Below are positions 10,901-22,164 of a stretch of DNA of 64,000 bases, piece by piece. Source of the stretch: Amaranthus tricolor (taxonomy: Eukaryota; Streptophyta; Magnoliopsida; Caryophyllales; Amaranthaceae); contig NC_080052.1 of the NCBI RefSeq assembly GCF_026212465.1, positions 18,080,155-18,144,154 on the forward strand, read 5' to 3'. The notes under the pieces are model-generated. The model was not told the DNA's origin, did not search any database, and worked only from the letters and a program-made list of their open reading frames with translations. How positions within the stretch are numbered: position 1 is the stretch's first letter; every line of letters starts with the position of its first letter. The translations under genes were made by a program, and so were the position numbers.

Positions 10901-13900
10901 CTTTTTTTATTTTAAATGGAAAGTCCCTTGTATTTTAAATTTTCCTTATCTAAACATTTTCAAAATCTAGGCTATTGTTGAATATATCTTGAATAAGTCA
11001 TCAATTAATTGTTGGGAGACTCTCCTTGATCCTGATGTCAAGTTCCTAAGAAATCAAAGAGTTTATGCTGGAAATGCATTCTAAATGATAGTTCTCTTTA
11101 TTTAATTATAGATTCCACAAAGAACAATTCAGGTCCGACCATCAATGATCAAAGTTTGTAAAGATCCAGAACACATACAATCTCATAGCGTGAATTCATT
11201 TGAGGTTGTGGCCACAAGGTATTAATTCATAAAATTCATTGTGTTGAGAAGTATCTACATTCATAGGACGCAAGTATGCTCAAGAATACAAATTTTATTG
11301 TCATGATTGCTATTAGATAGTAAATTGAAGAACAAATTATATAGTAAATTGATATAGGAGTATAGGAAAACATTGAAGCTTGCCGCGTTTACATTTGTTG
11401 ATGATGATGTTTCTACTATATACTGTGGAATCGATTTTTTTTTATTTGGTGCTGCAGTAAAGTATTGGTTAAGTTCATAATCAAAGAGCAAGATTAATGC
11501 ACTAAAAAAATAAATTTTCAGCATTCAGTTTGTCTTTGTCTGTCCTCCCCACTTGATTGAAGCCTTTACGTCATGTAACGGTCGCTTTGTATTTGTTTTC
11601 AACTTGTCGAATCGTGAAATCCCCTTACACAATGTATTATTTAAAAACATCCCAAGACATTTGTTAATAGCTAAAATTTTATTGTATTAGTCGTAATAAT
11701 CTGTTATTTAAACTTTCTTGGTTTATTAAAAGTAAATTTCTTACCAAAATCTTTTACAAATATTCTAAAAATATTTCATCAAAGCTAATTGATATGTTCT
11801 TAGATACGATGAAATATGCATAATCAATTCGGCAAACTTATTGATATCTATGTCTATAACAGATGAGAATGGCATTTTAATTAAGCAATGTTTTTGTCCA
11901 AAAGTTTGCTTTGCATTGCAAATTTGAATTGAACTTGTCAATAGTACATTTGTTATGATGCATTAGTCTTCAGAAAAGTTTACATGGTGATCTTTCTCCT
12001 TATGTCCTTTTTCTTTAAAAATCTTTATATAGAGCAAAACTATTATAATGATTTAAATATTAGCTTAGTTGTCGGTCTTTTTTTTGTTTCCTAGCTATAC
12101 CCTTCATTCTTTGATGCTCCTTCTTTCGTTCGCATTTGGGATTATCCCCACTATACCAAATTGTAGACATTGTGGTGATTCATATGAGGATGAGATAGAT
12201 ATATTCACTAGTTATATTATAGCTCTATGGTTTATTAAATCATATGCACTTCGTATTTATGTGAAGTTGCTGATGATCTTTGCTACCAAGGAGCAATAGA
12301 AACAACCTCTTTATCATCACTAGCTAGAGTATAACAAGGGTAAGGTGACGTACATTCGGCCCCTCCAAACTCCACCTTATGTAAGAGCCATTTAATGGAA
12401 TTGGGTTAATGAAATGTTGTTGACATTCTTTTTTTTTTGGCAATTATTGTTAAAATTCCTTGTCAGATGTACGCAAATCAACAGTAGATGTTGGCTTCTA
12501 TTTCCTTTTAGGGGTTGTGAAGTATTTTATCCTGGCGTAATCTTCCTTTTCTTTTTTCCTGGTTTCAGTGGTCGACCAAAGAAGTCATACTTGTCACGAT
12601 ATTTAGTTTCCCTATTGCACTATGGTGGAGTTCCAGAAGAGTTTTTCATAGGCATACTAAGAAATGCAATTGATGATGCTCAAGCTTCTCTGACCAACAA
12701 GCGAGCGGCTCTTCAAGGCAATCTAATTAGCTTGTTTCATGATGAATTGTATATCACAAGTTGCAATTGATGTCTATTATTTTTTTCGTTCTATATAATT
12801 AGAAAGAACTTGAATACAAGAAAGTGAAACTAACTTTAGTTGGGCAGCCCTAATATTGAAAATCTTGTCTTAATGTAGTTGCTCTTGAAAGTGGGGATAT
12901 GGATGATGAGCGCTTGATTGCAAGGATGATACTATGCGGAATTCCTCTGCATGAACCATATCTGAAGACACGTTTAAATTTCCTCACTGCTCATCAGAAC
13001 AAGAGCCTGAAAGGAGGGAAGCTTCCCATTGGTGAAAGCTTCTACCTTATGGGTACTGCTGATCCGACAAGTACCCTTCAAAGTGGAGAAGTTTGCATTA
13101 TTCAGTATGTTATATATAACGTGAAATTTCAGTTTCTGCTCCCCTGAAGTGAGATTGTAGATGAGATATCTTTATGTTGCTCAAGTTCATGGCCCAGTTA
13201 CCTGCTGCTAAAACGTTTATAATTTAAATTTTTGTAGTGAAAACGGACAAATTTCTGGCAAGGTTTTGGTATATCGTAATCCAGGCATTCATTTTGGAGA
13301 TATCCATGTTCTCACTGCGAGACATGTAGAAGGTTTGGAAGAGATAGTTGGAAACTCAAAATATGGTATTTTCTTTCCCATTAAAGGCTCCAGGTCACTC
13401 ACTGATGCAATGGCTGGTGGTGATCTTGATGGAGACATGTATTGGGTGTCACGGAACCTTGACGTAAGATACTACAATTTCCTGCCTCTTCCCTCCTTTT
13501 TCTTATATTTACTTTTCATGTTTTGGCTCTACTAGAGTTTGATAAAAAAGTACAAAGTTCACTTCTTATTTAACTTTGCACTTCAATTTTCTTCATTTGC
13601 TCTATTACAATCCTTCAAGGGAAGTTCAAGACAGGATTTGCAAAAGATATTCTAAACAATGTTTAGTATTAACATAACATTGTTTGTTATGAACTCGAGC
13701 TCAACTAAAATTTTCGGTAATAAGCATGGGTTTAGGCCTTTGATAGTTTCATTTTCCAAAAATTGTTATCTGAATTTTAATGACAATATCCAGTCATATT
13801 GTATCTTATATGGTATGGTTAAAGATGGTTTTTTCTCTTTTATATTTTGTGTTAAATAAGAATATTTGAAAAAGTATATGACCAGCATGTCTGATTGGGA

Positions 13901-16900
13901 AATCTGAGATTACCGGATCAACAAGTTGCTTACCCTTCTTTTTGTACCTCTTATTATAGTGTTAGTTCCATATCATTAGTCTTTTAGTTTTGCAGCCCTA
14001 TTTTTGTTCTATTGGTGATTCAAGATCTAAAATATGCTTGCTTGCTTGCTACAGCTATTAAAATATTTCAAACCAAGTGAACCTTGGATAGGTACTAACA
14101 ATTCATCAAGTTCCCACCAGAAGATACCAAAGGAACTTTCTGATGAGGAGTTGGAGCATGAGCTTTTCTCCCATTTCCTGAGTACAAGGTCTCAATCAAG
14201 GTATACATTACCTTATGTTTGTTAAATTTGATACATTAAACTCTATGGAACTGTTACAATGAAAATAGAATACGTTGATTTCAAAAAACAAGGGTGCAAT
14301 TGCAGTCTTTGTATATTTTACTTTTTAGATGACGCAACTCTTTCTCTGCCCCTAATCTGTAGCAACTATGGATAAACATATAAACCTTCCTCCGTAATAT
14401 TAAATGTTAGATATCCATATATAGCATCATCTGAGAACATTCGGTCAAAGTTGTTAATTTTTTAAATAATGGTTTTTGATCATCTTGACATTATATTTCT
14501 TGGGTAGGGTAACTAATGTGTAGGAAAATGATGCTGGGCTACTATATGGATTAGAATGTTGGGCTTTTGGAAAGGATCATTGTAGAAAAATGGGAGTAGT
14601 GGAAATGCGAATTGTTTAATGAATAAGTGGACATATCTTGAGGGATAAACAAAGATATGTAAGAAATGGTTTCGGAGTTGCAAATATTGAAAAAAAGATG
14701 AATGAGAATCTTTTAAGATAATTCTACCTTGAGGGATGAACGAAGATATAATAAATGGTTGAGGGGTTGCAAATATTGAGGAAAAGATGAAAGAGAATCT
14801 TTTATTCGGGCATGTGCAATGACGGGGCATTAGCGAATCAGTAAAAAAGAAAGAAAGTTTCGAAAGACATAAAAAGAGGTCAAAAGAAAAAAGATGACTT
14901 GGAGGAAATGAGTGAAAAAAGTTTATGAAGGATCTAGACTTATAAATTGAGATGGTAGAATATCAAAATGGATGGAGAAGAAGAACCCTTTGAACGACCA
15001 TTGTAACCGATATATTGGTTCCTGTAACCGACCTCAATCTTTTTGAATTAAGGCTCTGGCTTTGTTGTTGTTTATTGTATGGAAATGATGAGAATTCAAG
15101 TAATTATAACGGGCCTAAGTGAAAAATTTTCACAACTCATAATAATGTTGGATTGAGACTTAAGAACTGAGACCATATCAATACTATCCTTGGATGTAAT
15201 GCTATGTTTGGTGTTGCAGATTTGTTGTGTATCCATATTAGAATAAGGCCAAGATACTAAGGTGTACAACTTTCTATTTTGAAAAGAGTTGTTAGGGATG
15301 AAAATAAATTCTCTCGAAACTAGTAAAACAAGAATAAAGATTACATTTTTAACGATAAGAACTCAGATTATAGACAACCCGATTTGTTGGGATTTAGGAT
15401 TTCACAGTGTTGTGCAGGTACTTAGATTCAGTATGCTTCTTTGTAACTAATGAGCTGCTGGTATTTTGTGAGAATCTCTGCAAACCACATGATAATGCTG
15501 GTGTAGCAAGGGTAGAGCGTATCTTCGATGAATGTATTCAGAGTTTCTGATGGACTTTTAAAATTGTAGCAATAGATGTAGTCTGTTTGGACTTTTGATA
15601 CATTCTCGAAAAATTTATAGCTTCTTGCTGTTGCTCAAACGTTCTTTGGCTTGAGTGAAATCATTTTCTAGGAACACATTTGCTTGGTTTCTTGTAAGAA
15701 TAATTTGAGGGAAAGAAAAATTGGGGAGAGGAATGCAATGAGGATAGCTGGTAGAGAAGCAAGAGTATATAAGTAGTTGGGAAAGAAATGGTGCTCCTTT
15801 CTAGATGGAAAATGTGTTTCATCCTTGGGGGATTGTAATTGTTGTACCTACTCAGACACTAAATGTGAAATGTGGCATAGCCATTTTTGATGTACTTCCC
15901 AGTCAAACAATATCTAGAATGGAGCACTATATATTATGTATACTCTTTTTCACCATGATGCCTTACTCAAGGCTTCTTGGATAAGTTTAAAAGGCCTAGA
16001 CATGCGGCATTGATTTATTATTGCAATAATGTGCATATTTTAATGAATAGTGTTCTAAATCAATACTCCCTCCGCTTCAACACTCGTGTCCCATTTTTCG
16101 CACTATTTTTCAATCACTTTTAATCTGTATTTTATAAGATAGAATATAGTCAAGTGGTATGTTATGTGATTCGTCTCAATGTAAATTGTAATAATATCAG
16201 CATTTCTAATTTTAATTGTGCTAAACTAGAGATATTAAGGATTGAATTAGTGCATTGACATGTGTTCAAAACTTAATGGGGACATCGAATCGGAGGGAGT
16301 ATGAAACAAATGAAGATAGAACACAAGACTTGTATCATGATTCATGTGTTCACCTTTTTGTATCCTCTTTATATTAGTGCATTACAAATTTTACTACTTA
16401 TAGCCTTTGTTGCACCCATGCTTGTCATTTTGCTATCAAATTGCATCTTTTGTTCTTTTTTCTACTAATATGCAAATTGCTTTCCAGTAAAGCTATGGGA
16501 ATTGCTTCCAACAACTGGTTGGTACACATGGATCAGCTTTTAACTCTGGAGGACAAATATATCAAAAAGAGAGAATGCTTAAAAGAAAAAATGCTGAAAT
16601 TAGTGGACATTTACTATGATGCACTGGATGCGCCAAAGACTGGTGTAACGGTAAACTTCCTGATGCTCAACAAATAGCGGTTTTCGTTGATATACAGTCT
16701 TCATGGCCTTACTCCTTACCGATTTCTTGTTTGATAGCATGTATGTCGTCCATCGTTACGAATGTCCCTCGTGTTTAAGTTTATCATATTGAGATTTGAG
16801 AGGGCGTGAATGTAACAGAATGTCTGATTGAGACAGCTCAACCGTCTGTGTTCTGTAAACATCACTGTGCTATGTTTCCAATCCAGAGGACTGACTGATA

Positions 16901-18701
16901 TTAGTGATGAAAGGGCAAAACGATGTTACTAGAATCTCTAATGGTTTAAGGTTGATGTTTTACTATTGCACACTAAATGCAACTATTGCTTGATCTTTTA
17001 CTCTGACTCATAGTCCACCATACATTGCACAACTTTATCAGGCTAGGAAATGTGCACCAAAACATAAGTATTGCTTGAATGGTTGCAAATGTAGTGAAAG
17101 AATGAGTCTTATGCTTTATCTTTGCTCTTTCTCCTACACTCTTCCTTAGTAACAGAAGCTCGGAAATCAACTAATTCTGAGCTGGTGAATATCTAATATA
17201 CAACAAATCTTGTCTCTCAGGTTAATGTTCCACGGGAGTTGACCGTAGAAACTTATCCTCATTACATGGAGAAGACATCGCTGCCTAGTTACCATTCAGA
17301 ATCTATTTTGGGGAAGATTTATGATGAAGCACACAAATGGGAAGTTGAGACTCCTCCCATCCCAGGTAAGGATCTTATTTAATGCATGATTGGAGTTGGC
17401 TTTCCCCGCTCCACCTCCCCCTCCCCCCAGACATTTCACCTTTTGTACTTGCACATAATCCATGATACGTAGAAGTATATTGGGCTCAATAGATGGCAAG
17501 ACATTGGAGAGAAAATCTGGCTTTCCTTGCAAAGAAAAATTGCCCTTCGGAAAATTGCTTATGGAAAATGGTGAAGTTATACATTTGAATCAAACTCGAA
17601 TGTAGTGTGACACAATAATAATGTCTACGCCTTTATCCTTACATTATGGGGTTGGATTACTGTATATGAATCAAAAACAAACCAATGTGAGAAGTTGCCA
17701 AGAAAGATTAATATTTTTTTTGGGTAGGCTGAGGGAAGGGAAGGACTTAGTGAGAATCGTACCCTGGATCTTACTTAGGAAAGTGGTACTTGCTCTCCAA
17801 CTGAGACAAGACCCGATTCTCGACAAATATTATATTTTATTTGGCTTGATGTATGTGGAAATCATCACTAATAAAGATTATATCATCACCATGAAACGTG
17901 CAAGATTTTAGTGCGAAACTTACGTTCTTGGAACTTGGAAATGCCAATCTAGTTGTAGTAAGAGCTTTAAAAGCATAGTACTTATTTACGCTACTAAATA
18001 TTCACTTGTGTCTAATAGTTTGGAAGCTATCACTTTTAAATGTTGAAGTTCCTGAAACAAACTTGAAGACATGGCACCATCTTTACAAAAAGTACCGTGC
18101 TGATATGACTTCCGCATCCAACATTGTTGACCTAGAACAAAGGAGGGAAAATCAAAATAAAGTGGTACTGAAATACAAAAAGGTACTTATGCATAAGTGA
18201 TTTTGGAGAAACATGCTGTATTTATTTTCCCAAATTAACTACACAAATTGTTGTATGAGATGGTGTCACCGAAAGACGCGCGTCATACATGGGTTAAATA
18301 ACCCATCTCATACATACATTATGAGAATATAAGCTTCTTATTTGAAGTCGTCTCTCCGAGAGACAGTCTCTCACAAGAGTAGTTGAATTAGCTAAGCTTT
18401 TCAATTGTTGGGCTATTTAACATTTGGCATTGTTGTTTAGATACTATATGAAGCGACAGACTTTGAAAAGTGTTCAAGAGAATGGGAGGCAATCTGTTTT
18501 GATGCATTAGCAATATATAATGTATCGTATGATTATGCGAAGCGAATTGATGATGCAAAGAAATGTGGCTTTGCTTGGAGAGTAGCAGGTGAAGCTCTGT
18601 TGAAGATACTCAATGAAGGTCAAGCTGAGAAACCCTTAGTTTGTTTGCCTTCAGTGCTCCAGGAAATTTTAACTAGGAAAACTGTCGATGAAAAAATGTA
18701 G
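4919..18701 (+). CDS. RNA-dependent RNA polymerase, RDR3/4/5 (gamma) class; one frameshift
   Basis: Copies single-stranded RNA into double-stranded RNA; RDR relatives feed small-RNA silencing, though the role of the gamma clade is poorly known. Exons: 4919-5213, 5312-5353, 6763-6813, 6910-7045, 7108-7278, 7392-7469, 7795-7987, 8472-8646, 8741-8828, 8919-9056, 9935-9991, 10113-10184, 11112-11218, 12569-12717, 12879-13104, 13238-13463, 14055-14200, 16488-16650, 17221-17365, 18019-18182, 18441-18701. The start MAECPLPLSVENL with PPPDIHARRELASLGEE is the gamma-clade N-terminus. HTDGTGYISED (about 427-437) and catalytic DLDGD (about 722-726, 13422-13436) mark the RdRP core; FKPSEPW follows. The many exons also fit this clade. 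Phases are consistent throughout except exon 5, where one base is missing in the A run 7197-7200. Intron 14 (12718-12878) is GC-AG. With the base counted the protein is about 1,027 residues, full length. It may be a real recent lesion or an assembly error. Confidence 0.9.
5649..5774. mobile_element. small TIR element (MITE-like) in RDR intron 2
   Basis: GGGTGTGCTAT at the left faces ATAGCTACACCC at the right, an imperfect inverted repeat of about 12 bp around a 126-bp body. No clear target duplication is visible, so the superfamily is not assigned. Confidence 0.4.
5826..5880 (-). mobile_element. RTE-type LINE 3' tail fragment
   Basis: The sequence ACAACAACAATGCCAAAGCC followed by a GATTGTGGTCAGATCAT block resembles the widespread plant RTE LINE 3' end read from its tail (minus orientation). 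Sequence beyond 5880 is not recognised. Confidence 0.4.
6478..6600 (+). mobile_element. SINE / RTE-tail-type retroposon fragment, intron 2 of RDR
   Basis: AACAACCTCTTTGT, then ACAAGGGTAAGGTTGCATAC, GACCCCTTAACC and a TGGCGTAATGACATGTTGT end. This is the common plant retroposon 3' module. A related copy is at 12297-12425. No tRNA-like head was recognised. Confidence 0.5.
12297..12425 (+). mobile_element. SINE / RTE-tail-type retroposon fragment, intron 13 of RDR
   Basis: Same module as at 6478-6600: AACAACCTCTTTAT, ACAAGGGTAAGGTGACGTAC, GCCCCTCCAAACTCCACC and a final AATGAAATGTTGTTG. It lies in the intron between RDR exons 13 and 14. Confidence 0.5.
14513..15085 (+). mobile_element. RTE-type LINE 3' fragment in RDR intron 17
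   Basis: Broken reading frames match the end of a plant RTE-like non-LTR reverse transcriptase: a region corresponding to ECWAF and KMGVVEMR, ANIEEKMKENL, GHVQ, then a TWRK-like piece. It ends in a GTTGTTGTTTATT 3' tail. The block ANIE(E/K)KM occurs twice (about 14680 and 14775), an internal duplication. Same sense as RDR; intron 17 is 2.3 kb partly because of it. Confidence 0.65.
16066..16299. mobile_element. Stowaway MITE (Tc1/mariner) in RDR intron 17
   Basis: Termini CTCCCTCCG (16066) and CGGAGGGAG (16291-16299), flanked on both sides by TA (16064-16065, 16300-16301), the Stowaway signature. 234 bp, non-coding. Confidence 0.93.
18249..18379. mobile_element. MITE-like inverted repeat in RDR intron 20
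   Basis: TTGTATGAGATGGTGTCACC at the left and AGAGACAGTCTCTCACAA at the right form an imperfect terminal inverted repeat of about 28 bp around a 130-bp body. This pattern of GAGAC-rich ends is common among plant MITEs. No target duplication was confirmed. Confidence 0.45.
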
Positions 18702-19667
18702 AAAGTGTAATTATGATTAAGGTACAATGTACATTATTCTATCTTATAACGTGATTGTCATTTCAAGTTATAATGATGTTAATGTACTAAGGAGCCATTT
18801 TAGCATGGTCATTTCAAGCAGCGCAGGTATAAATTGTTTATCCAGTTCAATCGGCCTTCAATATTATGGGCGAAGCCTTTCAAATAACTACTTCAGACAA
18901 GATACTCTGAGGCCATGGCTCCCCTTTAGGGAAGTTTATCGCTTTGTCGAATCAAACCTCATTATTGATTGCTCCCAACCAATCCAAGATGAACAAGTCA
19001 TATATATGTAAGCATATATATGCTATAAGAACAACCGTTCGCATAACAGGCGAATGCTTTGATCTCAGCTACGAGGCACTTTTACAAGATCTTGTGCTTT
19101 CTTTGAGGTAAACGAGAGTTGTTGAGTTATAACTCAATTATATCTTTGCGTATGTCGACTTTAAAGCTAGAGAATTATTCAGTGACCGGGAAAGATGCAA
19201 GGCGAATTGTAGGGCTGATAGAGTATCATCCAAAGTCTAACTTTACTTCCTCAATATCTTTGAGTTTGCATCTTAAAACTTAAATATATGAAAGTTTTTT
19301 GAGTCTTAAGGTGCAAACTCAAAAAATATTTTGAGTTTTGATCGATCATCATTCTTTTCATTTCATTTATGGGAAGTAATTGTTGAAAACGTGCAAAGGG
19401 AAAAATTAAAAATGGTCAGGAGACGACTCATCACCTTTGGAATGGAGTTGCACTATTTCTTGAACAAAAAAACCAACTCGTTGCCTCTGGATTGAAGTTG
19501 CACCATTTCTTGAATAGAAAAATCGAACACTCATCGATTTCTTTACCGTAGTTTAAAAACTTTTTCTAAATATATATCCAGAACCACCAATGACTCATTG
19601 TGACATTCGATAACTCGTTGATGATGTTGTTGGTCTTTTAATACGTGTGAAAACTTAAGTTTTGATC
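18702..19667. other. RDR 3' flank, no gene seen
   Basis: About 970 bp between the RDR stop codon and the MULE. A 94-codon open frame (18727-19011) has no recognisable domain and probably lies in or past the RDR 3' UTR. No other structure was found. Confidence 0.6.
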
Positions 19668-19676
19668 ACTTATATT

Positions 19677-19779
19677 GGAACTTTTCCCATAATATTGCCC
19701 AAAAAAAAAATAATTCCCACTTTGGATGAAATGTGAAAGTATTTCCCACAATACTGTCCACGTGGAATTTTTTTTTTAA
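19677..19779 (+). repeat. MULE left terminal inverted repeat
   Basis: Reads GGAACTTTTCCCATAATATT, with GCCC, an A run, then AATTCCCACTTTG, ending near GTCCACGTGG. It pairs with 25225-25317 on the opposite strand with a few mismatches. Confidence 0.85.
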
Positions 19780-19790
19780 TTTTCCAGACA

Positions 19791-19920
19791 AAACCGCCAC
19801 ATGAGATGGCAGTTTGCCTTAACCACTAAACCGCCACATGAAGTAGCGGTTTGGTTAAGGAAAACCGCCATCTTATGTGGCGGTTTTGTCCTGGTAAACT
19901 GCCATCTCATGTGGCGGTTT
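19791..19920. repeat. four 25-bp imperfect palindromes, left subterminal array
   Basis: Units at 19791-19815, 19828-19852, 19862-19886 and 19896-19920, each of form AAACCGCCA-N7-8-TGGCGGTTT with small changes, spaced 34-37 bp apart. They sit just inside the left TIR. Confidence 0.9.
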
Positions 19921-20139
19921 GCTATGTGTCCTGCAACGTTTTATTTTTTTCTTTGAATTCCCATAAATAGTTAGCGCAACCTGCGTTAAACTAGTCAATA
20001 CCATATATTCCATAATAATCAACTACGAACCAGCTTGATTTGAAAACATGAATTAGAAAAATAATGTGAAGATCTATTACAATCATGAAAAGTGATACAA
20101 GAAGTTCAAATCATATAAGTTGATACAAAGTTTGTTAAA

Positions 20140-22110
20140 CTATAATCCCCGGCCCCTTTTGTTGTGCGCAGCGGTGGATGATGATGATGTATACTCGTCA
20201 ACCTCTGCAATGACATTAAGAGTAGGAGCTCTTCGTTGACTAGCATGCTGATATGTGATGATCCTTTGCGGAGGCGATGGATGTGGAGGAGGAGTGGTTA
20301 TGGAAGCTGGAGGAACGAATGGCGACATAGCACCGGATGTCGATGGGGATCTGGAAGACCGACCTCGAGTAGATGAACGCTCGCGACCTCTTATGGACCG
20401 AGTGCTGGATCCTCCGGAAGAGCTACCTCGATGGGCCGAACTCCGTGGAGAAGGAGTGTGGAATGTGTCATCTACCTCGCCAATGATCGGTGGAGTCGGA
20501 ATGAGGTACTCATACCCCGCCCGACTCAATGCGTCGGTCAATGACGCGTTAATGGAGCCAAGGGTCTGAGAACATAGCCGATACCCCACATCAACTGGCG
20601 ATGTAGCGGCCCCTTGAATCGTGTCATTGCATTGTATGAGCACCGATCGGATGCATTCAGCCTGTATGTTATCATTATATTGTTAAAAGAATCACATAAA
20701 AGTATTACTATATGTTATGAGTGTTAAAAGAAGACGTACCAGTAACGTAGATGTCGTATGGTGATGTGATCCTGGCTGTGCAAATGTGGTGTTCGTTAGG
20801 CGTAATATGGAGATACGCCTGTACCAACTCATGTACGTACCAGAGCTATGACCGGTGTAATTATCTCCTCGAACCAATCGAGATGCTCGGTCATTCCACG
20901 CATCTACATGCGATCTATGTCGTACTACATTGTTCTTGTCCCTAGTCCTCCGACCAATCGCATGTAGTTGAGGTTGGGTGTCACAGGCATGCGGAATAAC
21001 CTGCTCCAAACCGAATTGACGCATGACACGATCCGGGAGATGTAGCTCGATGATGTCAAAGCAAATAAGTGGGCAACGCGATCTCCAAATCTCGTGGCCC
21101 GATGTACATATATGTGGCGGAGCGTCCATCTTAGCCGCTGTGTAAGGCGCCATGTCCCCTGTAATAGAAATCAATATACTCAGTAATATATATAATTTAT
21201 TCATAACTAATACAAGTAGACGAGAGTATGTGGGGAGTGGGACCTCGAAAGATATACACGAAGCCAGCTGCAAACAAATGAACATTGTTTAACATTTTCA
21301 TGTATCATAAAATAGTGAAATTTTGAATTTGAATATTGAATTGAGTGTTGCTACCTTACTGCTAAAGGATCCATCCCACGACGATGCTATAAACCTAACA
21401 CCGGTTCAAAATCCTCCGCATCATCTTCCTGATCATGTTGCCCATCAGGTCGAATCGTCCGAATTATGGGCCTCCCTATATGAATATGCTCCCATGACCA
21501 TATCTGTAACAACATTAAGCAGCCTCCAACGTCCTTGGCACCCTTACGAGATGCTCGACATAAATTTCAATACAGATACGCTAGGGTAGCACTTCCCCAA
21601 CTGTACTCATCTACCGCTCCAAGTCTCCTAGTAGACAGAGATAGATCAACTGCATCGAGTCACCGCTCTTGTCTGGAAACAAGATGCATCCAAACAGGTA
21701 CAAAATGTACACTCGCGCATGTCTATCCACCGTAATATCATCCGCATCATCCTCTAGCACGCTAAAATGCTTTCGAAGCCAAGTCAACTTCAACGACGAT
21801 CCAGTGATGATCTTCGGCTGTGTGGGATCTTGAGGGTTTTCTGGCCAAACCCCTAGTAGCTCATGAACTAATGCTGGCCAATTTCCCTCTCCATGACCTA
21901 TCACTGCTTGTCCTTCAATGGGCAGTCCTATTATAACTGCCACATCTTGTAACGTGATCGTTGCCTCGCCAACCGTGAGGTGGAAGGTATGAGTCTCCGG
22001 CCTCCACCTCTCCACTAATGCAGTGATATGAGTCTCTTGTGTGTCGCCTGAAGGGTAAGCATTTAGGATCAACTGGGCCCGGCATCGCCATTATCGCTGT
22101 TACATACATA
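20140..22110 (-). pseudogene. plant mobile domain (PMD) gene carried by the MULE, broken
   Basis: Starts near 22110 (AMPGPVDP) and then, in a shifted frame, reads ITALVERWRPETHTFHL, VGEATITLQDVAVIIGLPIEG, the PMD signature shared with MAIN/MAIL1-type proteins. Further on come YSWGSATLAYLY and CRASRKGAKDVGG. An intron ending in TCTATTACAG (about 21160) precedes GDMAPYTAAKMD and IIELHLPDRVMRQFGLEQVIP, the PMD C-terminal half. The last exon (20140-20643) is a Ser/Arg/Pro-rich tail ending NKRGRGL. Lesions: a shift near 22080, a one-base shift near 21617, and TGA at 21567-21569 where CGA (Arg) is expected. It reads in the same direction as the transposase just upstream. Host PMD proteins act in nuclear gene expression and silencing; a mobile copy is probably selfish or domesticable. 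It cannot be translated as it stands. Confidence 0.82.
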
Positions 22111-22164
22111 AGTGTTATAAAATTCACAAAAATATTATTAGACTCAACATGATATTATAAAATA

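Noticed and set aside
18727..19011. 94-codon frame just after the RDR gene
   Set aside because: No recognisable domain or motif and a position in the 3' flank.
19791..19920. CRISPR-like array
   Set aside because: The units are palindromic transposon subterminal repeats in a plant genome, spacers are not of uniform unique type, and no cas genes exist.
20255..20569. 104-codon plus-strand frame with acidic and Gly-rich content
   Set aside because: Shadow of the Ser/Arg-rich PMD tail on the other strand.
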